This document shows positions 11,959 through 24,348 of a stretch of 64,000 nt of DNA, piece by piece. A model generated the notes under the pieces. It saw only the letters and a list, made by a program, of their open reading frames with translations. It was not told the origin of the DNA and searched no databases. The position numbers and the translations under genes are program-made. The DNA is from Tetradesmus obliquus (Eukaryota > Chlorophyta > Chlorophyceae > Sphaeropleales > Scenedesmaceae). The first letter of the stretch is position 1. Each line of letters begins with the position of its first letter. The DNA lies in the NCBI GenBank assembly GCA_030272155.1, contig CP126200.1, positions 930,001-994,000 on the forward strand, given 5' to 3'.

Positions 11959-14784
11959 TCATGCCTCCACAAACTCCTCCTCAAACAGCTGGCTGCACAG
12001 CGTTTCACAAAACCCATCCAGCTCATCCACCTGCCCAAACAGCAGCTCATCAAGCAGCAGGTCAGCCACAGCCTCCACCACGTGCGTGGGCTGCAGCTGC
12101 TGCTTCGCGCGCCGCCGCGCAGCCCTGCTGCTGCTGCGGCCAGCTTCACCGCCCGGCTCTGGGGAGCTGAATAGCGCAGTGTTTTGCCGTGGAGGGCTGT
12201 CCCGCACCTCTAGGGAGCCATCTACCATGGCCTGGTGCTTCAGGAAGCGGCGGCGGCCAGCCCTGATGGACTTGAGCGCCTCTGGACTTAGCAGCTCGGG
12301 CTGCTGCTGCTGCTGCTGCTGTTGCTGCTGCTGTCGGTGGTGGCTGCTGCCAGCTGCGCGTGGCTGCGCTGGTACCACAAGGGCTGTGGGTGCTTGAGGT
12401 GCTGCTCTGCCATCCAGGTCTGCTGCGCTGGCGGCGCCAGCTGGGGTTGTCGCAATGCCGCCCTGCAGTAGCAGGCAGAATGGATACAAAAGCAGCAGGG
12501 CAGGATTATGTGTTAGGTGCAACATGCCGACGGCGATGGCCTTCAGCACTGGATGGCAACGATTACAATTGCAATTCAGCACCGCGCTGCAGCATGAACT
12601 ACAAGATATTTCCATGTTGATGTTCCGACTCACCAGGGTTACAGCAGGGGCATCTTCAGCAGCACCCGCATCTTGAGCAGCTGGCTCAGGTGCCGCTAGC
12701 TCCTCGCTGCTGCTGCCAAACCATCTCCTGCGGATCTCCTGCTCCTGTGCCTCAATCCTATCAAGCGCTGACAGCACATTGGACACCACTGCAGGCTCCT
12801 GCAGCAGGTCACTGCCCGCAGCAGCTGCTGCTGCCGCCGCTCTGCCCAGCAGTGCGCTGCTGTTTGCGTGTGCAGCTGCTGCTGCTGGCTGCTGCAGCTG
12901 CTCCTCAAGCCTGCCCAGCACTCCCAGGATGTGTGAGGCTGTCTCCTCAAGCCTGGTGAGCCTGCAGGAAAAGCATATAAAGGGTTGCAGAAGGCAAATG
13001 TTACGACAGAGTCACTGTTACAAGAAAAGGGGCATGCCATGTCAGCGCGTGCATCGGCGGTGTTTACACTAATGCACACTGACATGAGTGCTGGCTGATG
13101 CACCAGCAGTGTACACGTGCGTACATCAATGCATTGGGATTCTTGACAAGTGTGCCGTCTGCAAGAGACGCTGCTTTAGGCTGACACAATAAATGCAGAC
13201 GCAACACTGGAAGCGGCTGCAATCCGTGACACGATCAAAGCAGTGCATCTGGCTGCAGTCATCGCCAGCTGCACTGCCTGTGCCCAGGCACCTTGCTCCC
13301 TCACCTGCCCTCCTCTTCATGCCGCTGCTGCTCCTGCAGCTGCTGCTGCACTGCCAGCTGCACCCCCTGCACCTCCTGCACACTCATGCCAGTCCAGCCG
13401 CCAGGCACAACAGCAGCAGCAGCTCGCGCCCTGATAGGCAACTTCTGGCGTGCAGCAGCCAGCAGCGCAGACCTGATAGGGGGGCTGCTGCTGCCTGCAC
13501 CAGCTGCAGCAGCATCCATTGCAGCATCAGACAAGTTTGCTGCTGCTGCATCCTGTGCGTTCCAGAAGCTGAATTCCTCGTCTGCAAAGCTGGTTGCAAA
13601 CGCTGGATCAGCTGCATCATGTCGCCATCGATGCTGCTGCTCCTCCCGGCGCGGCTGTGGCCTTGCGGCTGCTGCTGCCGGCGTGCGGCTGCTGCGCTTG
13701 GCAGAAACAGGTGTGCTTGCAGCAGGCTTGGCGCGCCGCTGCTTGCCAGGGCTGCGGGCTGAGGCAGGGCGAGCTGCACCAACAGCAGCGCAGGTGGCAG
13801 CAGCAGCAGTTGTTGGCGCAACACATAGTACAACTGTGCTGCAAGTGAGCATATATCACGCCTCTCTATGCAAGGCCCCAACTGCATCCCATCTCCTGCC
13901 GTGCTCACCTGTGGTTTGCCGTTCCTGGCGTGCTGCTGCCACCGCTGCCGCCTCATCCCAAGCTTCAGCCACACCGCTGCGCTTCCTGCGCAGCAGGCTT
14001 GCAGGAGCCGCCACAAACGGCTCAGACTGCCAGGCTGGCTTCTCACGGTGCTGCTGCTGCTGTTTGCTGCCAGGGCCTGCAGCGCTGCTTGGCCTGCCTC
14101 TGCTGATGGCAGATGGCTGGCGCTGCTGCTGCCTGCGCTCTGCCAGCGCTTGCCGTGCTCTGTTGACAGGTTGCTGTTCCTCCTCCTCTGGCTGCTCATC
14201 AAGGGGGTACAGGTTCTCATCCTGTTCAGGCGAGTGAGACGCACGTAGATTAGCAAGGTGCGATGATCGTGCAACTTGAAAAACACAACACGCTGCTAGG
14301 GGTCTGGTTGGCTAGAGCTGCGGGGCATATGTCATTGACCATACTAAAAATGCCTGTGCCAAGACACCCTGAGGCTGAGAAGAACCACAAGTGCTGTGGC
14401 ACTTACAGCTACATGTTGCAATATCAAGGCTTTTTGCAGGAAATGCATCCTTTGCATATGTTCCAGTTACGGCGCTGCATCCCGGCCCATACATATATTT
14501 GTAAGCTATGCACCCACCTGGCTCTGCCGCAGACGCCCCATCGTGCTGCCCCTCTGCTTGCTGGCCAGCACCTGCAAAGCAGACTCCAGCTTGGACAGCA
14601 GCTGCTGCTGCTGCTTGCCATGCTGCTGCTGCACCTGCTGCTGCCGCCTTCCCAGCAGCTCCTGCAGCAGGCCAGCAACATTTTCCTGCTGCTGTTGCTG
14701 CTGCCCACTTGCGCTGCCAGGTGCTAGGAGCTGCTTCAGAGCTGACTTGAGCTGGCTGCGCCTGTCGCTGCTAGGCAGGGCTTC

Positions 14785-14821
<37 letters not shown>

Positions 14822-17025
14822 GGCTTGTTTCGCTTGCCTGCTTCGCCTGCAGTTCGGATGAACTCAGGCGCGGCATGCAGTCCTGCAGAGCAGAGGATCA
14901 CAGCAAAGGGCGTAACGTGCACGCACAAAAACACTCTTTTCAGAAAGGTGACATGTGAGGGCATGTAGCACAGGGATGCTGCAAAAGTGTCGTAAGCAAC
15001 ATGCCCATCTGCTCCCACTGCCGAGAAGACACTGCAGTATCATGCAACTGCTTTTCTTCATTGCCAACTGGCAGTTTGCTGACTTAAACGGCCGTCCAAC
15101 ACAAGCACACCTGACGCTGCACTGTTGCCAGCTGCGTTGGTCCTGCTGGGCTGCAGTACCGACTTGACCAGCCAGGAATTCTGCACTGCCTCAGGCAACT
15201 GCTGCGGTCCAGGGCCGTTTGCAGATGTGCTGGCGGTTGAAGCTGTGGCTGCTACCACGTGGTGATGCGCAAGCGCTGCAGCCTCGGGCGCTGCTTGTTG
15301 CGGAACCGCCTGCATCAAACACAGAAGCAGGTATGCGTCAGGCGAAGCATGCGCGCACATGTGTGCGGTGCGGTGCAAGCATCCTGCAAGGCCAGTATGC
15401 TGCTGATTGCGCTGGATATGTTACTGGAAGTGCAACATGTAACCCTCACACCCAAACCTGCCTCACCTCTCGGCCCTGCAGTAGCACCTGCTGCTGCTGA
15501 AGCGCCTGCTGCAGTTGCTGGTTCTGCTGAACAAGCTGCTGCAGCAGCGGCTGCTCTTGCTGGCCCTGCTGGTCAGCAGCTGCGCTGAGGCCATGCAGCT
15601 GCGCCAAGGCAGTGCTGCCAAGGCTGCTGCTCTGCCATGCTTGCGGCTGAGGCACAGTGCTGCCACCAATCGTCATCTGCTCACGCACAAGAGCTGCTGT
15701 AGCTGCTAGCCGCCTGTCGCGCTCGGCTGCTGCGTGCATGACTGGCACGACTTTGCTGGACTGCAAGCTGCTCTGTAGTTTTGCTGCTGCAACCCAGCCA
15801 GGCTGAGCGCCGCGAGGGACGGCCGCCTGCTGCATTGTGATGCAGCACAGTGCAGGCGGCAGTCAATTCACCCATCACAGAAGGGGGCAGATGTTGCTAA
15901 GCATGTTGTTCACATCCTCAGCACACTCAGTATTGTGCACCAGCTCCTGTACAGCGTGTCGGTTGTACGCAGGACATGTGTGATATTGCTGCCACCACTG
16001 CAGCTGTGCAGCGCACTTAAAGCACTTGATGGTTTTCAGGTTTTGCCCTGCACCCCACTTGAACACAAATGCACTTAAAGTCTGGGTCACTACAAACGTC
16101 AGGTTACCTGCTGGTTGCTGCCCAGATGCCTCCCTGGCTGCCTCCACAAGGGTGCTGGCCCTTTGCTGCTGATCTGGGACTTCAAGTGTGGGCCTGCTTC
16201 ATGCTGCTGGTGCTGCTGCTGCTGCTGCTGCTGCAGATTTGTGATGTCCTGTGCCTGGGAGAGAGCAAGTTGAAATCGAAGCGCCAGTTCAGTACACGCG
16301 CAAGCACAGAAACGTGCAGTAGCCATTCCGCACTTGGAGCTGGACCTGCTGCACACGCCTCCAAAGAGCAGCTGCTGCATGTGCTCACCTGCCACTCCTG
16401 CTGTGCAGGCTGTTGCAGCTGCTGCTGTTCTGCTGCTTGCTGCATGGAGCCCTGCCAGGAGGTGGAACTGGTGAGGTCTGGCACACCTGCAGGTGCAGCA
16501 GCGTTGTTACCAGCACATTCATCTCTGGTTCACTAATGAACAGATTGTTGCATTGGACTAACAGCGTCGCCCACAGGGCACATGGCACAGTTGCTGTGCA
16601 GCAAACATGGGCGCCCAAGCAAGCTCAGCGCTCAGCTCACCGCTTGGATACAGACCGCTGCGGTCCTGCAAGACTGTATAATGTACGTTGCCATTCGCAT
16701 GTGTGACAGCACTGTCGCCCCGCTGCTGCTCAGCTCCAGGCGCAACTGCGCCAGGCAGGGCAGCATGCACTGCTGCTGTACCTGTGCTCAGGCTGCGCTG
16801 CTGCTGTGCTGCTGCAAGTTTCAGCCGCTGGACTATCCACTCCTCGTAGTTGATGTCCGCTGCATAAGGGCAGGCAGATGTCAGCATTATCTCCAGAGAA
16901 AAGCAGGCATGCTTGTCATGGGCATGCCGCTGCAGCTGTGCACCTTGAGTAGACTTGAGCAACTCATACTCGCGACTCAAGCTCGCCAGCAAGGGCTTGT
17001 TGGACACTAGGGAGGCTAGATCCAT
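11959..17025 (-). CDS. Large Gln/Ala-rich scaffold-like protein, 1028 aa, unrecognised
   Basis: Eleven exons join without a break: 16944..17025, 16641..16859, 16389..16486, 16108..16254, 15467..15829, 15111..15309, 14518..14882, 13909..14221, 13305..13773, 12634..12961 and 11959..12462. The product starts MDLASLVSNKPLLASL, then a conserved-looking NYEEWIVQRLKLA segment, long Gln-rich helical stretches, a basic Ser/Pro-rich middle (KQRRAKPAASTPVSAKRSSR), the motif ATSFADEEFSFWNAQ, a probable coiled coil (RLEETASHILGVLGRLEEQL) and an acidic helical C-terminus (VVEAVADLLLDELLFGQ). No enzyme domain is visible. The layout suggests a cytoskeletal or centrosome/basal-body scaffold, but that is inference only. 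It is divergent from the RING gene, with start codons 366 bp apart, so they may share a promoter. Confidence 0.75.
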
Positions 17026-17391
17026 GTAGCAAGTTGACTTAAAGGGGTCTCATGGTCGAAAGCAGTACGTGCATGGTATTGGTCTGCCGTTGTTGACTTA
17101 AACGTCAGAGTTGGCGCGTGAATTTTTGCTCAAAGTATTTGTACCGTTGGAATAAGATTCTTGATACAACAACGAAGCTCGTACGTGGGAACGGAAGTTT
17201 GAGTGTTCATGACATCGTGTCACATGACACGCAAGCCCTGCAGCTCCTGGACAGGCCGCGGAGAGTCCAACTTGGCCGGCAGTCAACCATCATGACTAAT
17301 TCTGCACTGCTCAGATCTGAAAAAGCTACCGTTGGCACTGCTGCTTCCTCTTCACAGCTGAGCAGGAGCACTGCTTGCATACGGCAGCAGC
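17026..17391. promoter_or_regulatory. Divergent intergenic promoter region
   Basis: This 366-bp gap separates the start codons of the scaffold-like gene (minus) and the RING gene (plus), so both promoters must lie here. TTGGCGCG at about 17108 is a weak E2F-like core. I see no clear TATA box. Confidence 0.45.
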
Positions 17392-19275
17392 ATGGATTGC
17401 CCCATCTGCCTCCAACACATAGACCTGCAAAATGAAGCTTATTTGAACCCATGCTTTCACAGGTTTTGCTTCACGTGCATACAGCAGTGGACTGACTCAC
17501 AAAAGCGCCATCCACTAGCGTCTACCACTAGCCAGCAGAGCACCAGTGGCAGCACTGTGCTTGCTTGCCCCATGTGCAAACGGCCCTACACTCACATTGT
17601 CTATGACTGCATTGGGAGATCCTACAGGTGGGATCAGAAGTCGGGGGCACTCATATAGCAAACATGTGTGTTGGCAGCTGATGGTGTGGCGGATTTCTTT
17701 GCTGTTTTCTGCAGCCCTGCAGCAACTTGTGCAGTGGCATTCTCTGCCAACAGCAGCAACATATAGCACTTGACAACTCCTGTGTGCATTGCAAGCTGAC
17801 AATGGGCTCTGTACCATGTTGCTATGGGCTGTGCAGGCTATTGTCAACTTCAGGGCAGCCAGGGAGTGACAGTGACATGGCACTGACAGCACAGCAGCGC
17901 CGGCGGCGTGCACTGTACATGACGCCACAACAGCCAGCAGACACTGATGATGAGCAAGCCCAGGTGAGCTGCTGCTCACACAGAAGCTTCTTGTGGCACA
18001 TGCCCAGCATGAGTTGCACGGGTTGCAAGCCGCCTGTTGATACATGCATCTGCAGCACGCAAGCAAGCACCAAGAAGCAGCAGCAGCAGCAGCAGCAGCG
18101 TTCAGCAAGGAGCAGCTACCCTGTGTCCTGCTCAGCCAATCATGCCAGCGCCAGCGTCAGGTTTTTGAACTCACATCCTGCGCCCTGTGCTTGTTGCAGG
18201 CTGCGGCAACAGGCAGACGCGTCCAGCCCCGAGCACCAAGCAGCCCTCAAACCAGTGAATGGGTGACACGGGAGCTGCAGGTGAGATCCGCCACAGCAGG
18301 CTGCAGCTGCAGCTGCAGCTGATTTGCAGGAGCGGTGATTGTCGTTTGTGGCATGTGTGAAATAGCCGGCTGCTAGAAGCAGGACAGCTTGCTGAGGCAA
18401 TTGCTCTATTTGCGAGCGGGGAGCTTTGCACATGAGAGTGAGATGCTGCTGTGTGCTGTGCAGGCGTTGCTGCTGGAGGATGACGTTGATGTCATTGCAC
18501 AGCATGTGGTGGGGGTGCTGCAAGGCCTGGCAAACCGGCAAAAGCAAAGCAGGTGTGTGAGCTGCATCGCTGTCAGCCCTGAACTGCAGCAGCATGCGCA
18601 GCCCACAATGCATGCTGCAGCAACCACTGCAACAGCAATGATGTCTGTCGCATGCAGAAATCGCGATCTGGTATCCTGCTGTGTGCTTGCAGCATGGCAT
18701 GTCAAGGTGACCTGACTGCTCTCCTTGCTGCTCTGCTGCAGGTGCAAAGGCCCTGGCACCAGCCCCGTGTATGGCCCCCAGCCCGTGAGTGACGCTGCGA
18801 CTGCAGCTGTGCGCACTGTGTGTCATTGTAGACTTCTGTCAGACACAGTGTCTGCCGGTCGACATGCATTAGCAAAAGCTGCGATGGAGGTATGCTGCAC
18901 CTGGTGCTTGCTGTTGCGGCATGCATATGTGCTTGCCAAGTGCTGCGCAGCATGTGCTGTATTGGCGTACGTTGCAGCAGCACGTGTGTTGTATTAATGC
19001 AAAAGCTTTGATAAACGCTGACACGCCTTTCTGCTGCCTGCCGCAACTGCTGTGTGTGTGCTGTGCAGGCGTTCCTTGCCGGCATCGTGCAGGCTGTCCA
19101 GAGTTTCCTGGACGAACACGCTGCAGCCTTTGCGCGGCAGCTGTGGTGCTTTCTGGAGTCTGGCCTCAGCATCAGTGCGCATGATGCTCTTGTGTTCGGC
19201 GCTGAGGATGCAGCCTCTTCATTGTCAGATGATGAGCAAGCGCGACACACAGAAGCAGCAGGCGACAGCAGCTGA
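17392..19275 (+). CDS. RING-finger E3 ubiquitin ligase, Topors-like
   Basis: Six exons (17392..17627, 17837..17963, 18200..18280, 18464..18552, 18742..18889, 19069..19275) splice in frame to 295 residues. The N-terminus is a C3HC4 RING: CPIC (Cys3/Cys6), CFH (Cys21, His23), CFTC (Cys26/Cys29) and CPMC (Cys59/Cys62). The spacing and the phrase YLNPCFHRFCF followed by a CPMCKRP ending resemble the Topors group. The rest agrees with plant and algal proteins of that group: RRRRALYM, TSEWVTRELQ, a DDVDVIAQHVVGVLQ helix and FARQLWCFLESGLSISAHDAL. It would be an E2-dependent ubiquitin (or SUMO) ligase, probably nuclear. Exon 5 could be split by a 43-nt intron, but keeping it whole preserves the frame. 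TGTAA lies about 155 bp after the stop. Confidence 0.85.
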
Positions 19276-19926
19276 GACGTGCAATCAGCTGTGTTTAGCC
19301 TGTTTGCAGCAGTTACGACAGCTACAAAACCTGTTGACTGGAATGCACGTTTCTGGCTATGCCGCTGAAGCTGAGCTCCTATCTGGCTTGGCGTACAAGT
19401 TCTGATGGCAGCGCTGGTCATGTCGTGCTGTAACTCTTCGAGCCTTATCCCTATTTGGATCACACTTCATGGTGCACCATCTAGATTTTAGTTTATGTGC
19501 ATTCTTCTACTAGTAGCATGATAGACGCTGCCTGAATCAAGACACCGAGGGTGCCAACATGATGTGTTACAATAACGTTTCTGTTTCAAAGCAAGCGACA
19601 TCATGTGTGTGAAGTTCACAACAGCCGCTGCATCACAGCGGCCTGCTGGCCGAGCCAGCCACAGCCGCCACACTGCTGGTGATCAGCAACATCATACCGC
19701 AGCAGGGGCATCGCATAGCTATGGCTTACAGATGCATCTGCTTGATGCAAATGCTTGCTTGCAACTGATCATACCTGTGCCGGAAATGCACATTGACATG
19801 ATGTTCCCCCCTCGTCCTGCCCAACTTGGTAGAACCGTTGCACGACTGCGTCGAGACTGTAGGCACGATCCTGCTGCCCTCTCGTGCAGCACCTTCGCCT
19901 CAAGCTGCCCTAGAGCATGGCGCCAG
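19276..19926. other. Tail-to-tail intergenic region
   Basis: This lies between the stop of the RING gene and the stop of B1. It contains a TGTAA signal on plus at about 19430. A plus-strand open frame at 19603-19995 overlaps the B1 last exon in antisense and has no support. Confidence 0.5.
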
Positions 19927-21249
19927 TCACACAGCTGCTGCCTTTGCTGCTGCCAGCTGCTCCTCGAGTTGCAGCACCCGCTGCATGGCCCCTGAGGGCA
20001 GCACATGGACAGGCAACAAACACAGTGTCAGCAGCAGACGGCATGCATGCACTGCGAGGCGTGGAGATCAACGCGAGTGCCTGGAGCGACACGCACCAGT
20101 TGCTGTCTGATACAAGTTTGCTGACGAGATCTGTGCCACCGCCGGCTGCTGTGTATTCTGCAGGGCGCACGAGGAACAACCTGACAGCTGATGCCATGGA
20201 TGCAGGAAGTGCCAATACAGCCCACGGGTACTAGTATTGTATGTGGAAGTTGGCAGCACCGGCTGCGGTGAGCGCAGGTGAGGCTGCTGGCGTCAGCTGC
20301 GGACAAACAATGCTCCACCCTATGCCAGCAGCACTGCTCACCTTCCAGCTGCTGCAGCTCCTTCGCCTGCTGCTCCAGCTGCTGCGCCTGCTCCCGCACA
20401 ATCTGGCGCAAGCAGCCCACGTGGACCTGGCACGCCTCCCGAAGCTGCTGCCACACATCAGGTGGGGAGGCCTGCAGGCGCAGTTTGTACGTTTGGTGGA
20501 CACGCTGGGATGATCTGGGACTGGTGATGTCGAAGCTGCAATGTTGTGTGCGCCAGCAGGGTGCAGACAATGGGGTCTGCCAAAAGCATAAGCATAGCTG
20601 CTCATGGCGCAAAACACCCTGCAACAAACTGATTGGTTGTGGTAATCGTGTAAAGCAGCAAGCACGGCACAGATGCTGCATACCAACAGGCAGGCACACA
20701 ACACTGCTGCTCTTCTGTGATGCTCAGCATCTCCTCGAGGCGGAGCACCCCACCATGCAGCCATGCCACGCTCACCTTGCTGCTCAGGTTGATCCCATCC
20801 TCTTCCATATGCATATCCTTCTCCCAGCCACGATCATCAAAGTCCTCAACATGTAGGCGGTTCAGCTGCCTCAGCTGCGCGAGCTGCAGGATCCCCAAAC
20901 CAGTTAGTTCACGGCAGTCCAGCAGCCGCCGGCACTGCAGGCGTGGCAGTGCTGCTGCCATGGGCAGGAGCGCGTGCTCCACAAAGGCGTCTCCCAGCTG
21001 CTCGCCACCCAGAGCTAGGCTGGTCAATGCTGTCAGCTGTGCCAGGGCACGCCATGCAGGCGCATCAGCTGGTTCTGCAGATCCGCCATGGCCCTCCCTT
21101 CTCGGATCTGATGCTTCATCATCTGTAGACATGTCTGCAGCTTCTGACGGTTCGTCGTCTGCAGACGTGTCCGCAGCATCTGAAGACTCAGAGTCTGCAC
21201 CCTGTGCTGCCAATTCTGCTGCTGCCACTGGTGGCGGTGGCGGTGGCGG

Positions 21250-21251
<2 letters not shown>

Positions 21252-21296
<45 letters not shown>
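21252..21296. repeat. CTG x 15 microsatellite
   Basis: Fifteen uninterrupted CTG units in the B1 LRR exon encode poly-Ala on the minus strand. GGTGGC repeats lie next to them and encode poly-Pro. Confidence 0.9.
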
Positions 21297-21298
<2 letters not shown>

Positions 21299-21544
21299 CC
21301 CACTGCTCCAACCAGATCCAGTTCCTGCAGCTCTGGCCACGTGGAAACCAAGCTGTGCAGGTCTCTAGGGGTCAAGAGTTAGACACACTCAGGGTGAAGC
21401 CACGGCTGGTACTCCAGGCCAAATGCACGCAGCGCATGAGCTCTGCCTTCGCCCGCTAGCAGTTGGGAGACAGCGGCTGGGGCAAGCCCAATGCCGCTAA
21501 GCCTCAAGCACGTCAGCTTGGCTGGCGACAGCAGCAGCGAGCAG

Positions 21545-21679
21545 TCATCTGCACGCAGCCGTATGCCATCATCTGCATCCCTCCTTCAGTCATCTGCACG
21601 CAGCCGTATGCCATCATCTGCATCACTCCTTCAGTCATCTGCACGCAGCCGTATGCCATCATCTGCATCACTCCTTCGC
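21545..21679. repeat. 45-bp direct repeat, three copies
   Basis: Three head-to-tail copies of a 45-bp unit code for RRSDADDGIRLRADD on the minus strand. The length is a multiple of three, but each junction joins GACTG to AAGG, so the Cys codon TGC becomes TGA after the first two copies. Confidence 0.9.
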
Positions 21680-23247
21680 AGCCATGTCAGCTCCAGCTGC
21701 TGCAGCTGCTGCATCTGCGGAATCATCTGCAGCAGGCCTCGCAGCTGCCCTGCGCCCTGCCACTTGTGTGCAATCTGCAGGCTGGTTAGGCTGGCTGCAC
21801 TGTTGGCGAGCACTGCTGTGTCAAGCTCGCGCACGCCTCCCAGCTGCAGGTGGCGCAGGGCTGACAGTGCTGCTAGGGCTGGCGCGTGCTTAGGCGTGCA
21901 GGCGCTGTCAACGTCAAGCTGCAGCACGGCGCAACAGCGTGAACAGCGAGTTAGTAAACACATCACGATGGAAGAATGAAAGCAGGGTGGCAAGAAGTCC
22001 TGCTTGGACAGCCCAACCAACACATCCAACCAGGACAAGGAAACTAGCGGCTGTGGAACTCCACAAGGTAACAAGTGCGCTGCCAGTCCCTAGCGCTGAT
22101 GTTGTTTGTCTACCATCGGGGCATTGCTGGGCACGAGTATGCACACTTCATGGCTATGTATGAGTTTGGCAGGCGTTGCGATTGCTGCTTACCACATGCA
22201 GAATTCTGATATGTCCCTGTTACTTGCCCTCGACCATTGGCAATACAGCGCATGCACTGTCGTCAGCTGCCACAATAATGGCCGCTCACCTGTAGCAGTG
22301 TTAGGCTTGCAGGCAGCTGGTCAAACAGCGAGCCATCGTCGCTCATAACGCAGAGGTCCAACTGCTGCAGCTGCTGCAGCCGGGCCAGTGCTGCACAGAA
22401 TGGCGGGCCATGCTGCGACAGCAGCCTGCGCCTGTCTGCTTCGCCTATCGCCAGGGATGTCAGGCACGTGAGCTGCTGCAACGCTGCTTGCAGTGTGACA
22501 GGGTGCTCATGATGGTGCACCTGCATCACTTGGTGCTTCCCAGATCCTCACATAGTCCAGCTGCAGCCGCTGCAAGCCGGTAAGCGCTGCCAAGCGTTGC
22601 ATGAATGCTGGGCTGTTGCTTACGTCAGAGTCAATGAGCTCTAAAGCTGTCAGGCTTTGTGGCAATGCTGCCATTGGATCGACTGCTGCACTGTGTCTGC
22701 TGCTGCTGCTGCTGCTGCTTGTCACAGCAGTTGGCTGCGGCAGCAGCGCTGCCGTGTTCAGCTGCAGGCTTTGCAGCCGGCTCAGCTGCTGCAATGGCAA
22801 CTGCAGCTCCAGGACCTTGTCGTTGTCAATGTCGCTGTCAAGGTCCTTTGCTGACAGGCAGAGTGCTGTGACGTGCTGTGCGCGGCTTGCCAGCCATGCT
22901 GCTAGCCTGCTGGGATTCTGCTGGAACCACAGTGCTTGCTTGCGAGTCAGTTCCATGTTGATGCTGGTGGTGGCTGCGTTTGCTGCTGATCGCCATGCTT
23001 TGCACACACGTGCAGGGCTGTCTAACCGCTGGGGCAGGTCCAAGAAGCTCAGCACATGTGCCAGGAGCGCTGCAGGCAGGTGTGGCCCTGCCCTGCTGCC
23101 ACCACAAGTATGAGCAGGCGAAGCCTGCACATATGCGGGGTCAGGTGCAACCACATTGCAGGTATGCACTATTGTCAGCTTCAAGAGTGCAGACTGGGCT
23201 TGCCAGCTGTGCATGCCGCTCGTTACATGGTGGGCACAGCATAGCAA

Positions 23248-24348
23248 CCATTGATGATGCTATGGCATGCTAGTGCAGCAGCATGTTACGGCAAACACAT
23301 CCCAATGCGGTTTAAACCGCACATCCAGCTCTGTGGCTAGACAGGCACACTGAGGCAGGTTCAATCGAAGTTCGAGCTCATCATGCTGCTGTTCAGTCAG
23401 ATCCTACACCAAGGCCGTCTTGGTCACGTGGCAACCTTGGAAAGCACGTTCAACCTACTGTTTGTTGATATAAAGCTGCCCAGGGTGCTTCAACTCGGCC
23501 AGCTCGATGCCATGCGACGGAAGCAGGAACTGCAGCCGCAACGTTGCTATCGTCCGTCGAACCTTGTTTATGTATAACGCTGCACATCTCGCCAAAAGTC
23601 AGGCAGACACGAGCCCTGGCCCTGCGACGGGCTCAACCCCGAACTCCTTGGAACTAGGGCTTATGCAACAGGTCAGGTGCATGACAACCTGAGGCCTGCC
23701 AAGAGTGGCAGCCACGTGGCTGTGCTGCTGCAGCACACACTGCTGTCTGCTGCTGGGTGTGCTGTCCACACCGTCGTCAAGCCAGATGGTTGTGTACGTG
23801 GCTTGCAGCTTGTGCATAGGTTCAAATCTAGCAGTAACACTCTGCCGGGGCGTTGTGCAGGCGTGCCACGGCCAAGCTAGCTGGCTGAGCACGCCCGCCG
23901 CCGTATCAGGTGCACTTATGGGCAGAAATCCTGTTACCAAACTCATGGCTGGCTGTGGTACAGTGCACAATCAAGCTTATTACATCCGAGTACTCGTCCT
24001 CCCTCACAAGCCCTTTCAATGTACCTCCTACAGTGTACACCACACACAGAGTAAGGGCAACGCAGCAAATGCAGCAGACACATGACTAGTTGAAACCACA
24101 CATAGATTGTTGCCAGGCAGTGCCCCCAGCCATGTCGAACAGCACCCGTCCAGACCAGCAGCAGCCCAGGGCTACAGCGTGCACACGAAGTGGCCCACAT
24201 AGATAAGCCATGACACCAACGAGATCTCTTGAACACGACCACATCAACACAGGCTCTTAAAGTTTGCACGTCCTGCCTGCGACAGGGCTGTGCAATAATG
24301 CTCATGTGCAAGCGTGTGTTGTGGAGCAATGCCAACTCCTGCTGCGAT
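23248..24348. other. Intergenic between B1 and B2
   Basis: No convincing gene. A 64-codon open frame on plus (23383-23577) has no recognisable features. TTACA at 23980-23984 is a TGTAA signal on minus and could serve B2. Confidence 0.4.

Larger units (their letters stand above)
19927..23247 (-). pseudogene. F-box/LRR family member B1, disrupted
   Basis: The exon plan matches B2: F-box plus LRR (high end near 23110-23247, low end 22290), LRR exon 20776..21918, coiled-coil exon 20342..20471 and tail exon 19927..19991. The F-box is visible as LPAALLAHVLSFLDLPQRLDS then VCKAWRSAANAA. LRR stretches follow, such as LTALTSLALGG. The frame is broken in several places: an apparent shift near 22530 (after IWEAPSDA), two in-frame TGA codons created by a 45-bp triplication (21545-21679), and a TAA near 21379. 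The tail is short (RVLQLEEQLAAAKAAAV). An expanded poly-Ala/poly-Pro block sits in the LRR exon. Intact copies of this family would be SCF-type substrate receptors; B1 itself is most likely a pseudogene, or has been re-spliced. Confidence 0.65.

Noticed and set aside
11542..12174. Plus-strand 210-codon frame with a good donor after MDVAYLKQHWKLQTSSK
   Set aside because: Its second half is antisense to the well-supported last exon of the scaffold-like gene, and no downstream plus-strand exon was found.
23815..23845. tRNA-like T-loop (GGTTCAAATC)
   Set aside because: The upstream 60 bases do not form an acceptor, D or anticodon stem, and no A-box is in place.
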